64,000 nt of DNA from Volvox africanus (Eukaryota > Chlorophyta > Chlorophyceae > Chlamydomonadales > Volvocaceae): positions 1,302,001 to 1,366,000 of the forward strand of contig BSDZ01000003.1 of the NCBI GenBank assembly GCA_030268105.1. Reading direction: 5' to 3'. The notes under the pieces were generated by a model that worked only from the letters and a program-made list of their open reading frames with translations, made no database searches and had not been told where the DNA came from. A program made the translations under genes and the position numbers. Every line of letters begins with the position of its first letter. Position 1 is the first letter of the stretch. This document shows positions 49,865 to 60,790 of this stretch, one piece after another.

Positions 49865-52800
49865 TCACGCCACCGCCACCCTCCAGGGCATCTCCATCGT
49901 CACAACGCCCCCTGCGCTGTCGTCAACGATGCCTTCCATTGGGGCCGCCAAATGCCTCACCTCCTCTTCGCCCTGCTGCTGGTGGTGATTGGGGTGGTGG
50001 TACTCCCTTCGCTCTGGCGCGGGCTGCACTGCGTTGCTGGGTTGCCTTAACCGCTCTTGCTGCTGATATTGTAGCTGCTTTTGTTGTTGCAGCAAAACGG
50101 TTGCCTCCGGCAGCAGTCCCCGCAGCACTCCGGGCAGCAAGCCTGCCAGCAACTCTTGCTCAGAAAAGTTCTGGGGCTGTACGTCAATGCCAAGGGGCTG
50201 CTCCGGACCCATAAAGTAAACGGGCTGGCACGGCATTGCCAGCTGTTGTACAAACTGCTGTTGCTCCTTTTCTTCCTCTACCTGCCCGTTTAGGATAGGC
50301 ATAGGCGCAGTGTGTTTCGGAGGTTGCTGTTTGCGATTGCTTGGGTGTTGCACCCGGGGGGGCACCCGGGGGGGCACTAGGGGGGGCACTAGGGGGGGCA
50401 CTAGGGGGGGCACTAGGGGGGGCACTGCTGCCGTCACCGCCGGCGCTGAATTTCCTTTTCCGCCGGATGCTGCAACCGCCGCCTTTGCGTTGACCTTCCG
50501 AGCCGGCGTCGGCGCCGGTGTCGGTGTCAGCTCCTGCACCTGCTCTGGTGCTTGCGTCACTGCCAGCCCCATTGCGGGTCCCACAGGCGCCGGTGGCGGC
50601 GACTGCTGGTTTCGGGCAGCCGCCCGTGCTTGCCGACGCTTTGCAGCTGCCTGCGCTGCAGCTTGCACTTCGGCCTTATGCGCTGCCTTAGCCTGTATGT
50701 AAGCCTGTAGGAGCGCCTTGTCGTTGCGCTGGCGAGGCTTCGATAGTTGCTGAGCGGGCAGACTGGGTGCCAGCGGCCCCGCCATTCTCCCAACGTCATG
50801 ATTCTCCACCTTGAGTTGTAATGCCCTTTGCGACCCCTGGCTGTGCCCCTGCTCGTGCTTAGGGGGCCCCTGCTTCTCCGGCGCCGTCAACAAAGTATCC
50901 TCCGCAATATCATCATGTTCTGCCTTCACTTCCGTCGGCCCTGCAGAAGCAGCTGCCGCCGCCGCCCTGCGCGCCTGCACCTGCTCCCGGATTCTGCGCA
51001 GCGGCCGCGGCTGGTACGTCGGGTCATTCCGCGCGCGCAGCTCCTCAATGCGGCGCATGGTGAACCGCACCCATTCGCCGGTGTTTGTACGGCCCTCGGT
51101 GGGCGGATATTGTTCCAGGGGCCTCTCGTCCTCCAGCACGTGCATATCCTATAGCCAGAGGACAAACGTGCGCACGTACACATGAAACCGGCAGGTTCAG
51201 GCACGATGGCCCGGTAAGTCGGTTGCCCCAAGCAACTGAGAAGATCCCAGAGAAAGGGTGCATGAAAGAATTTGAGGGCGCATGAGCTGATTTCGGTATA
51301 CATCTCGTAAGGCCCTATCCTCCACTCTATTACCACCGCTACAGGCATACGCCATTCACGCAGACGCTGGAGAGGTAATCTACCATCCATTAGTATTCCG
51401 CAGTAGTTTCGTCCTCCCTCCTGCTTCTCCTGCATCGCTGCATTGATCTATTACTATCCTTTCCTCCCAGACCTGCCTTTCCCACCCCACCCTACCCAAC
51501 CCGTCATCACCTTCCCCACAATATTGGCCATGAAATTAGCTGAGTCGGCCATAGACCAGCCCGAGGACATCGTAGTGTGGAAGGCGTAGCCTGCGCGTGT
51601 GAGGGGTGAGCGCGTGCGTGTGTCAAGGAACGAGGAGCGGCGCGAGGCCCACGTGGCAGAGAGGAGGACAATCGAGTTGGGCGTGCGGAGGGATAGCACT
51701 ACAAAAGGACAAGGTGACAGAGGCGCCCTTCATGGGTCGTACATCCGTAAATGTAATGGCATTCACCCGCGCTCACGAGCACGACGTGCACGAGTTCCTC
51801 AGGGAGTGTGGAGACAGAGGACGAGCACCAGTACCCCCTTCTCCCTCTTCGTCGCCCCACCTTCAGCGCTCCTCCTCACCTGGACTTGTAATGAAGACAG
51901 CCCCCGGCAACTGAACGCTGCGCCGTACACCCATCTTAATGAGCTTCTCCAACGGAATGGACGCCAGCGGTATGGACTTCGTGTACACACTGCGCCAAAA
52001 AAAAGGATGTAAGAGTCGTCCGGTGGCACAGGCGTGGTGGGAGTCAATTTACAAGATCAAGATATCACCCCCCTCCACCCCTTACGGCACCAGTTGGGTC
52101 GCAGCGCTGGGTCCTTAGCCCTCCTGAGCCCTCCCAAAACCCCTCCCTGCTCCTACTTCAGCGACCCGCTCAGTTAGCGGGACATCCCCCTGCCCGAGGC
52201 ACGCACCCTCCTGCGTCTCCCTTTCACCCCCCCAGCAACGTGAACACGTTCGCCCTCCAGATCTCTCCCTAGCAAACCTCCCTCCCTCTTCTCTCCCCGA
52301 GCCCCACTCAGCCCAGCTCACTCTTCTGGGTCCCACTGATCCTCCAGATACTCCTTGAACACCGCCTCCTTGTCCCTCGGCACCCACCACCATGCCTTGG
52401 GCCGCCCCACCATCATCAGGTTGATGGACTGCAGCAGGAAGTCCTCCACATGCCACTGGCGGTGAAACGGAAAAGGAAAGGGCGGAGGAGGCGTTGGTAT
52501 GGGGAGAGCGTGCAACAACATGGGGAGATTGCGGAAATCCGACGAACCGGGATCGTGAAAAGAGAACAGGCCGGAGGATGAGCTTCGCCGAAATGAATAT
52601 TCCCCAACATCAAATGAATGTGAAAAGATGTGAGGGAGAGACGCTAGCGGATGGATAGACGGATGTGCAGCAAATGACCCTGCGACCATGTTCAGGCAGT
52701 CAAGATGTAGTTCCTGGCCACCTGGCGACCTGGCTGGTGATGTCAGATGGGTTGTGGCACCATGCACCCCCCTGCCCCTCTCCCCACGTCCTACCGCTGT

Positions 52801-54511
52801 GTTGGTGAAGGCCTGGCTGCCGATGTAGTACGAGAAGAAGACTCCCGGCATCAGCTGCATGCGGTGAGAGAAGGCGCCCTTCAGGTGCAAGCCACCGCTG
52901 CGGACAGTCGTGGTGGTGGGGGTGGTGGTAGGGGTGGGGGTGGCGGCACTAGAGATCACGCTCGGCGTCACCGTCTGCAGCTCCCCCTTCATCTGCCTCC
53001 GATCCTCCATCTCCATTTCCACCTCAACCTCCCGCTCTGCCTCCACCGCCGCCTCTTCGACCGCCTGAAGCTCCTCATTCACTGCGGCGAACAGTTCCCG
53101 CTCCTCGTCCTCCAGACTCTCGCCCTCCAGACCGCCCCAGGACAGGTAGTCAGCGGCGGCGGCGGCCGCCACCTTCGCCGCGGCCGCCGCAGCCGCTGCG
53201 TCCTCTACACACGTGCCTGTGCATCCCACACGGCCACTGGCGACGCAGCGGCTCGCGCGCAACGCCGCCGCCGCTGCCGCCGCCGCCGCCACCTCCGCCG
53301 CCGCCTGGCCTGCTGTCGTCTGGCGTATAATCTCCCCCAAGAAATCGTCCGATAGTGGCGCCGCCGTAACGCAGGTAAAGCTTACGTGGCCCAAGTCCAG
53401 CCCCTGGCCGCGACCGCTGCTATCCTGCGGTGGCCGCAGCATCAGCGATGGCGGCGCCGACACCGCTGGCGAGGAGCTTGAGCAGCAGGCCGACCCACAT
53501 GCCTTGACAGCCACCGCCGTGTCAGTAGACGCGAACTTAGATACGACGGATGCCTTCGCCAGCTCCACCGCACTGCGGGGCCACCCTGACGGGAGCCGCT
53601 GCTGCTGAGGCCCCCCCGCCGTCTGCCACTGCTGCTGCTGCTTCCGCAAGTGCGACGCCAGCACGTGCACATCCAGAACGGGCGACTCGTGCCGAGTGTG
53701 GTGGAAGGCAAGGCATTCCCGCCCCAGGGCGTCCAGGTCGGGACCCCCGTCGTACAGGCCGCTAAGGCGACCAGCCTGAAGTGGAGGCGACGTGGCGAGA
53801 GGCATTTTTTACACCTTTTTTATCCAAAGTTATCGCGAACTCAAGAGGTACGGTACCGGAGAGGAAAGGCACCAGGCATGGCATGGCCAAGGAAAAAGCG
53901 CTGGCGCTCAGAAAGGGACACGCAGGACGTGCCAGGGGCGGGGGACAACAGTACAAGCGTACAGCGACCTTCGGAATATATATGCGGATCATGCAAAGGG
54001 GCGTGCAAAGGGGCGCGACCACCGCCGCACTGCCAACACGGTCACATGGTTTGTGCGCGTATTTGTAACTTTCGTGCGGCATTTCTCAAGACACACGACT
54101 AGCCTGTTCCTGTCTTTATCTTCGTGTCTCACTCATTCCCTGTGGCCACATTGCAGATCATAGAATCAGCTCGACCCCCAAGCATCTCCGGGACTGATAG
54201 CACCAGAACGCAATTCATGAAGAAACCGCATTGCGCCCGCCCGAACGGCAGCAGCCGCCCGTCGCTCGCCTTGCTCCCAAACACTCGATCCCACTCTCCA
54301 GCGTTTGGCAGAATGGCGTTGGCGTACATCCACCCGCAGCGCAGCGGCATGCGGCGGTGCAGAGCCTCCACGAAGTCCACGAAGTCCAGGGAGTCCGGGG
54401 ACTCGTCCAGGGTCTGCACCGTCTCCTCAGACGCAGTGCGCTGCCGCTTACGTTGCGGGCGGGCGGAGGCAGCACGTTGTGGCGTGATGAACATGTCCTG
54501 ATACAGCTCGG
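49865..54511 (-). CDS. JmjC-domain protein (probable histone demethylase)
   Basis: Probable Fe(II)/2-oxoglutarate oxygenase of the JmjC class acting on chromatin. Phase-matched exons: about 53775-52795 (or from ATG 53805), 52455-52322, 51989-51880, 51590-51520, 51148-49865; a further exon (54511 to about 54175) probably precedes them. MPGVFFSYYIGSQAFTNT joins WHVEDFLLQSINLMMVG, whose His and Glu are the first metal ligands. RPKAWWWVP supplies the 2-oxoglutarate Lys. YAFHTTMSSGWSMADSANF supplies the distal His. Thus all key JmjC residues are present. VYTKSIPLASIPLEKLIKMG and QLPGAVFITSP match the core between them. The first large exon has Ala-rich and acidic spacers. The last exon (427 residues) is basic, then Gln- and Pro-rich with a PLVP repeat. 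The substrate lysine and the 5' end are unknown. Confidence 0.75.
50351..50422 (-). repeat. 12-base minisatellite coding a PLVP/PRVP repeat in the JmjC protein tail
   Basis: Six perfect-period 12-base units: two CACCCGGGGGGG, then four CACTAGGGGGGG. On the minus strand they encode four PLVP and two PRVP units. The period is a multiple of three, so copy changes keep the frame. Confidence 0.85.
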
Positions 54512-55974
54512 CTGCAGGGGGGGGGTCGGGCAGCAGGGAGAAGGCGAGTAGACAAGACCTGGTACCGCAGTTGACGATTCGAATCACCAGCCCATGAGAG
54601 AGCCAGGGAGGGATAAGTCACGGACGAAAATCCCCGTCAGATGTCACCTGGTTAAGCGAACACATACACATATTCTGTACATTGCGATGGGCCGAGACAC
54701 AGGACGGCGCGCTGCCTGGATAGCGTTGTGATGTCCTGAAGATGTGTGCACAGATGCTGTGTGTGTAAAGGGGGGGGTCATGTGGGGCTGTGGTAATGTT
54801 CTTCTTCTCAATGCTACGCTACTGGTACTGATATTATTGTTGGCTGATGACTGACGCCAGCGCCTCATTCGGCGAGAGGAAGGCCTTTCAAAACGACAGC
54901 ATGTACGGCAGCAAAGTTGTTCCCTCGCAAGCGCCCCCTCCTCCCTTGGTGCACACCCCCCCCTCGCACCTATAAGCCTCTGGCTGCACAGAGCCAGGGC
55001 CACGAAGGTGCTGAACCGCATCGTGAGCCGTGTGTCCTCGGGGCCATCCCTGAGAAACACGAGGGAGCGCGGGGACGAGGGAGAAAAGAAGGCAGAATGT
55101 GAGTTGACGACCGATGAAAGCACCGGGTTCACTGAACCCGTTCGCGTGTCCATTCTTTTGGCGCCGACGACTCCCACTCGTGCGCCCAGGGCTAACCTCC
55201 CCCACGAGCACGGGTGGGCTTCCCTCCGCCCTTCCCGCCAAAACGGTCGGCCAACTGGCCCTATCTATTCCTGCCGGCCACACCCACCCACCTGCAGTGC
55301 ACCTCCACATACACACACACGGTGTCGCCCGCCTGCAGAAGCTTGTCCAGACGCTCGGGGATCTGTGGTACGGGCAGCAATAGGGGGACGCCACCCAAGG
55401 GCGTGCGCGTGACTTCGCGGAAGACGTGACCTCTCACTCCTGCTGCACGATTAGGCATACGCTGGATGACGATGATGCCGCCACCAGATGGCTGATGCCG
55501 CCGGCCATTAGCCCGCCACGATTATCCTACACAGCTTTCTTCGCCAACCCTCCCCCCATCTGCTCTCCGCCCTCGTGTAGAAACGCGCGGGACAAAACCC
55601 ATCAGGGCAACGCGAACAGAGTGCCCTTGGAGGACCCAAACAGTCGGTGCATCTCCCCCCCTTCCCCTTCCGTAGCGAATGTGAGCGCAAACCCCGACAG
55701 CACTTTCCCCCTCCACCGCTCTCCGGGTAACACAGCCGAGACCCGCCGCCGTCGCCAGCTATCCCGGCCGCGCACATGCAGGTCCTTAGGCGTCGACCGG
55801 CAACAGCGAAACACACTTCCCCCTTCCAAGCCTGCGGCATGCAGTAGAAGGCATCTACTGGACAACCCCTCACATCCCCCCCTCTGTCTCCGTCCCGCTC
55901 TAGCCCCCACGCGCCACGCACCCGCCAATCCTCCCAGACAACGCATGTCAGATTGTCCAAGCATCCCTTGCTAC
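54512..55974 (-). other. Region with further unplaced minus-strand exons
   Basis: Two stretches look like exons: about 55490-55322 (GGIIVIQRMPNRAAG, LLLPVPQIPERLDKLLQAG, ends at a GAG|GTGCAC site) and 55057-54972 (TMRFSTFVALALCSQRL, between TTTCTCAG and a GTGCGA donor). Their phases do not join cleanly with each other or with neighbours, so I leave them unassigned. They may link the block at 57468-55975 to the JmjC exons in a single gene. Confidence 0.35.
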
Positions 55975-57468
55975 TGGGGTCCGCCGCCTGACTGCTGGAG
56001 GCTGCCTCTGTGCCTGCATGGCTGTTAGCAGGCGCCTGCGCCACCGCATCCACTTTGATGGGAGCCACCCTGACAACTGTGCCTGCCTCTACCGACGGCG
56101 AAGATGATCCCGCGGCTGCGGTTTCTGCATCGGGATCGGCGTCTGCTGCTTTGAGCGCAGCCAGCATGTCCGCCATTGAGGTCTCAGAGGCCTTAGCCCC
56201 CCTCAGCACGTTGATAGTTCCCGCGCGCATCTGTCTGAGCGCCGCGACCTCCTTCAGCAGCCGGTCCTTCTTGTCGCCCATCACGAGGGTGCGCTGCTCG
56301 CGCAGGTGGGCTGCGGTAAAAGGGCGGCGGGACAGCGGGAGGAGCTGTGATGAAACCATCGTAAGGTTAAGCCTTGCAATCATTCAGTCGAAATGAGCTT
56401 GAGAAAATCCTTCTCCCCCCAAGCCTCCTCCCCCTTTACAGGGAAAGTACCGTTCAGTACAGCAAACTTACCGAATGTGGTGCACAGGTACTCGAGGGCC
56501 GTTGCGGCGCCGGCCTTCGATGACGACGAAGCTTTACGGAGGCTGGGGCTGCCGTTGCCACTGGCCGCTGCCCCACCTGCCCCACCGTGCCCAGCGGCCG
56601 CACCGCCAACATCCATATCCACGCTTCCCGCTGCTGATGGGGCGGCGGCAGCAGCGGCTGCCTCCCCGCGGGCCGCCGACTTGCCAACTCCTTTTACATT
56701 CGTGGGTGGGGGTGGTGGCGTGGTGATAGCGGTTGTGATCGCGGTGGCTGCTACACCCTCAGCCGCTATCGTCCTGCCGGGGCGCGGACTGTCCGTCACC
56801 GGCGTTGCGTCCGCCTCCTGTGCTGCCCTAGCCGCCTCCAGGGCTTGCTGCTTCTCCAGCCAACGAGCAAGCACCGGGTCAGTGGCTTTCAGGTGAGAGG
56901 CCAGGTGTACGGCGCGCTGCGGGGGCCGATACGACATCAGGACCGGAGGGGCAAAGGGGTTGCAAAACACAAAAATCATGGGAAACGGCACTCCGGTCGG
57001 GTGGAGCGATCGGTCCGGCCTGACACACGGTCTCAGGTAGCACCATAGAACATTAAGTCCTCGTCTGTACGGCTGCAAGCTCATCACGGACGACCTGGGC
57101 AAAGCAAGGCCCTGGCCTCGTGCTTCCTGGCCCCCTGGCAGTCGGCTGGTCCACAATCTGCCGATGATGATGGTAAATGATGGACGATCTCTCAAGTCAC
57201 AGTTCCACAAGAGAAACTCGAGACACAGTGGGCACAGGCGCTCAAAAACGCCTCCTGTGGCACCTCCTATGCACGAACCGCCTTGTATCATGCCCCGCCG
57301 CGCCGTCCCTACCTGCGCAACACCACCGCCGTACGACTCCTTTTTCTGCAGCGCCTCCACCATTGCATCGGCGGCCCGCAGCAACCCTGGGTGTTTCTCA
57401 GCAACCCAGGCATCGGACAGCGCAAGTCGGGGCTGAAGCTGTTCGTACAGCTGCTCGGCCGTGTATAC
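55975..57468 (-). CDS. Unrecognised protein, three phase-matched exons (possibly 5' part of the JmjC gene)
   Basis: Exons 57468-57313, 56916-56472 and 56310-55975 join with agreeing phases and good GT..AG borders. Exon 1 reads VYTAEQLYEQLQPRLALSDA and LLRAADAMVEALQKKESYGG. Exon 2 reads HLASHLKATDPVLARWLEKQ followed by a low-complexity Ala/Gly/Pro/Ser linker. Exon 3 reads AHLREQRTLVMGDKKDRLLK then AGTINVLRGAKASETSMADM, helical and charged. No family recognised. An upstream start may lie in the frame beginning near 57555 (MPNLLQTLC). The lack of a clear stop before the JmjC exons makes one long gene plausible. Confidence 0.5.
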
Positions 57469-57555
57469 CTGTCCAGGAATGGATATGCGCGATACCTTTG
57501 CGATTTTGTACGAGAAGGCGGTGTGACAACACAATGTTTGCAGCAAGTTGGGCAC

Positions 57556-60500
57556 ATAAGGTCCACCACAACCGGCGCCGGTGGCCGGGGAAAGATTCCC
57601 GACCGACGGCGAAGGGGGAATGTTTCAAGAGCTGCACTTGAGCGACTGTACGGCAGAAGATGGCTAGGTACGATGGTCAAAGTCATATCCACCAAATCAT
57701 GCCCAAAGGCTCTCATTTGCTGAAATATATTGTCCAACAACATGAATTAGTAACAAGCAGCAAATCAAGTTTTGTCAAAGTGTACAGACACTTAGGGCAG
57801 GTAGACGAACACTGCAAGAGAAAAGTTCTTTTATTTTTTTAAAATAAAAGAACCATATAAATATGGTACTGGATATGGAGATATGTTAAACATCCGACCA
57901 GCTCAGCTCAGAACTCGTTTAGAAGGTCTGGCCACTTCATTTGCGAAAACAAGGGTTGTACCAAACCAAGCGCCAGTAACCCCGCATGCACGAAGAAAAG
58001 TCCAATAAGCACCAATAAAGAATATTTAAGTCCTTATCCTCTAGATCTGCGTGATTGTGGGTGGTGCGGTTGCACGGAGCTCAGTACCGCTGCATAGTAC
58101 CGCGCGACAAGGGGTTGCAACGCACAGCTCGGGTCGTGTCCCAACAAGATCCGGTCATGGCACATATGAGACATACACTGGTAGTTTGTGCAACGGGCCC
58201 CTGCCGCCGTTCATACCAGCTTGCAGGCAGGATGTAGTCCACGGGGAAATGGCGTGTGCCGCGAAGAGGACCCCACGGGCCCAGCTACCAAACCCATTCC
58301 AAGCAACACGCATTTCCAGTGCAAATTGGAACAGGTGTGTTCTAGGGCGCGGACTTGCCGCCTAGGCGCGGCCAGCAACGATAGGAGAAAAGAGCATCGT
58401 TGCCACCGGGTGTGTCGGGTGACAAACAACCCTCATCGCCCCCACAGTCATCCGCTCTAATAACGATCTGACACAAATTCGAGCCGAAGAACACATGTCG
58501 CAACCCGTTGCGGCACCGCAGTGGCGCAGGGGTGCAGCCCCCGGCCCTTTCGCACCAACCTCTCGTTTGCCCTTCATCTCTGGGCCAGCAGCTCAGTCCG
58601 CCGGCGTTCCAGCTTGGATTGCTCAAAGGCGGTAACCTAAGTCTCTGGTTGTGCTGCCAGGCCGTTGGGCAGCAGGACCCCGAGTAGGGGGGCCTTCCGT
58701 TCGTGAGGGAAATAATGAGCCTAGTAAACGCTATGAGTGTACGGTGGGATGGATATTTTTTGTCTGTGAAAGACGAAATTAGGTAGTAGACCAGGAGAGG
58801 CTAATGAAGCGCAGGCGCGCCGTACGTAGTCCAATAAGCATCGTGAAGTCAAGTGCTAACCTTGTCAATAATTTAAATTACTCGAAATCGGGGACTGTTG
58901 ACGTATCATTATATAAGCATCAATGGCAATCGGTAGTTTTTTTATGGTGCGTGTTGGCCGACCCACGCAAAAGGAAGCACTTCTCCTTTCTCCTTTCCAC
59001 TGTTCGGTATAGAGCTTATGGAGCATATTTACCCATGGCACAAATGCAAGACTAAATTGCATACCGGTGATAGGATGTTAGAACTTTGTGTGTAGCCTAA
59101 CTGGTTAACCCAACGCCCGTGCAAGCTCCCGCAATCATGAAGTGCGCACCGCATGCCATATAGAGTCACAACTTCAGCCTTCTGACTGTGCTGGTGTGCA
59201 GGATATGCTGCCAACGTTTCAGTTCACGCTCGTGACCTCCGTGCTGCCTATGGCAGACACTGTTAATGCCTCTGCGTAAACCCGATGGCCATGCCTGCTT
59301 TGCGACCATCCTGAACCAATATTGCAGAAGAGGAAAAGTGCAAATCCCTTACGCGTTCAAGGCTTTCGCACTTGTGCTCTCGTGCTTCCCGTCGTTCCTG
59401 TTTGAGGTTTCTGTGGATTTAAGCTGACGGCAGACGGAAGCACTCATTGGCATAATGTTACCAAGCGAAATAGATGGAGCAGGAAAAACGGGGAAACTCA
59501 GTCCGTTCTAGGGCTTAGGTCCTATGGTTGTGTTCTTATTGCTCTTTACTGTCGACCTGTCCCACGACGGGACAGATGTGATGTTCAGACCATGTGATAG
59601 AGGACTCCGACAGCGCGCAACAGACTTGATACCGCTGCAATACGGCCAAAAACCCTTCCCTCTATTGTTCTTTGAGCGTCGGGACGTGCTATTCGAACCC
59701 GTCGAAGTCCCGGGGTTGGGCATCCCTGGCCCGCGTCATCAGGCCGTGGTTGGCACCACCCATCATTTACTTCCGTCTGCGCATTTGGCACAAGGGATCG
59801 TTCGGGTGATGTTCTTCACATATTATGCCCCGGGATCTCCCAATCTGCATGACCCGAGGGTTGGTTGCGGTCAGCTGATTGCAACACCGCCTGACTGAGG
59901 ACAATTCGTTTCCTCTCTCAAGGTAGCGAATCCGAGTCCATGTCAAGTTCCGTCCGTTTCCTTACTCGGCCTTCAAAAGCATGGCAGGACGGCACACTGC
60001 ACGTTCTCGGACACGATTATCCTCAATAGCAAAACTTGTAATCAAATTGTAACTTCTTAGAGCGTTTGCTCCGATCTGTCGGGTGTGATACTTGGATGAT
60101 CATACATGCATGGAAGAACGCCTAGCCACACGCCATCAGGGACAAAGAGCAGCTGGTGCGGACATGCGGCCGCCCAAGAGAGGTGATGGAGGCAATATAC
60201 ACTTTTTGTCCATCTCTACGTAGACCTCTGTAGTAACGGAGTCATGAGGCATATCTGCGCAGAGAACTGGCACGCGTCGATTTAATCGGGTACTGCCAAG
60301 CCAAGTTTGTCCCGCGCCCAGGGAACACGCCGTCACCATAGGATAGGCGGGGTCATGCACCTTGATGTGAAAGAACACTACTTACAGTCTAAATAATCTA
60401 GTTAGGGAATCCTGAAGGCCTTAAGACTTCACAACTGGGTTACTCAGGAGGACAGCCGAAACCGATATTGCCGTCCCACGCTTAACAGGCCACTTTCCCT

Positions 60501-60790
60501 TTCCTAAGTGGCAAAACATACACGTTTCCTGCTGCTGATGTGATAAAAGACAAAAAGCCATTAACAGGAAACGAAACGCAAAGACTTCCAAGACCGAAAG
60601 AAGAAAGGTTAATCATTCAAAAAAGTTCTGATGCAGTACTCCGCAAGCTCAGCTAACGAGCACGTAGCAATGTTGCCTGGGCAATGTACGGCGCGCCGCC
60701 GTGATAAAATAGGGACGGCATATCCTCTTCAAATTTGCATTTTCTTTTCTCATCACATGGTAACGTTTGCTTTATTAAAATATAACCGCG
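57556..60790. other. Intergenic region, no supported gene
   Basis: This lies between the divergent minus block (to about 57.5 kb) and eIF3f (+). A + frame at 59524-59898 (124 codons, with QYGQKPFPLLFFERRDVLFE) is open but unrecognised, and its complement is nearly as open. The right end is the eIF3f promoter; the bases just before the ATG are A/T-rich. Confidence 0.45.
57825..57853. repeat. Perfect 13-base inverted repeat with 3-base loop
   Basis: GTTCTTTTATTTT (57825-57837), TTT, then AAAATAAAAGAAC (57841-57853) form a perfect hairpin in noncoding DNA. It might be a transposon or MITE relic, but no flanking duplication is evident. Confidence 0.85.

Noticed and set aside
54570..54600. T-loop-like GATTCGAATC suggesting a tRNA
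   Set aside because: No matching acceptor, D or anticodon stems around it.
59524..59898. 124-codon + frame, possible transposon fragment
   Set aside because: No RT, integrase or transposase motif is visible and the complementary frames are equally open.
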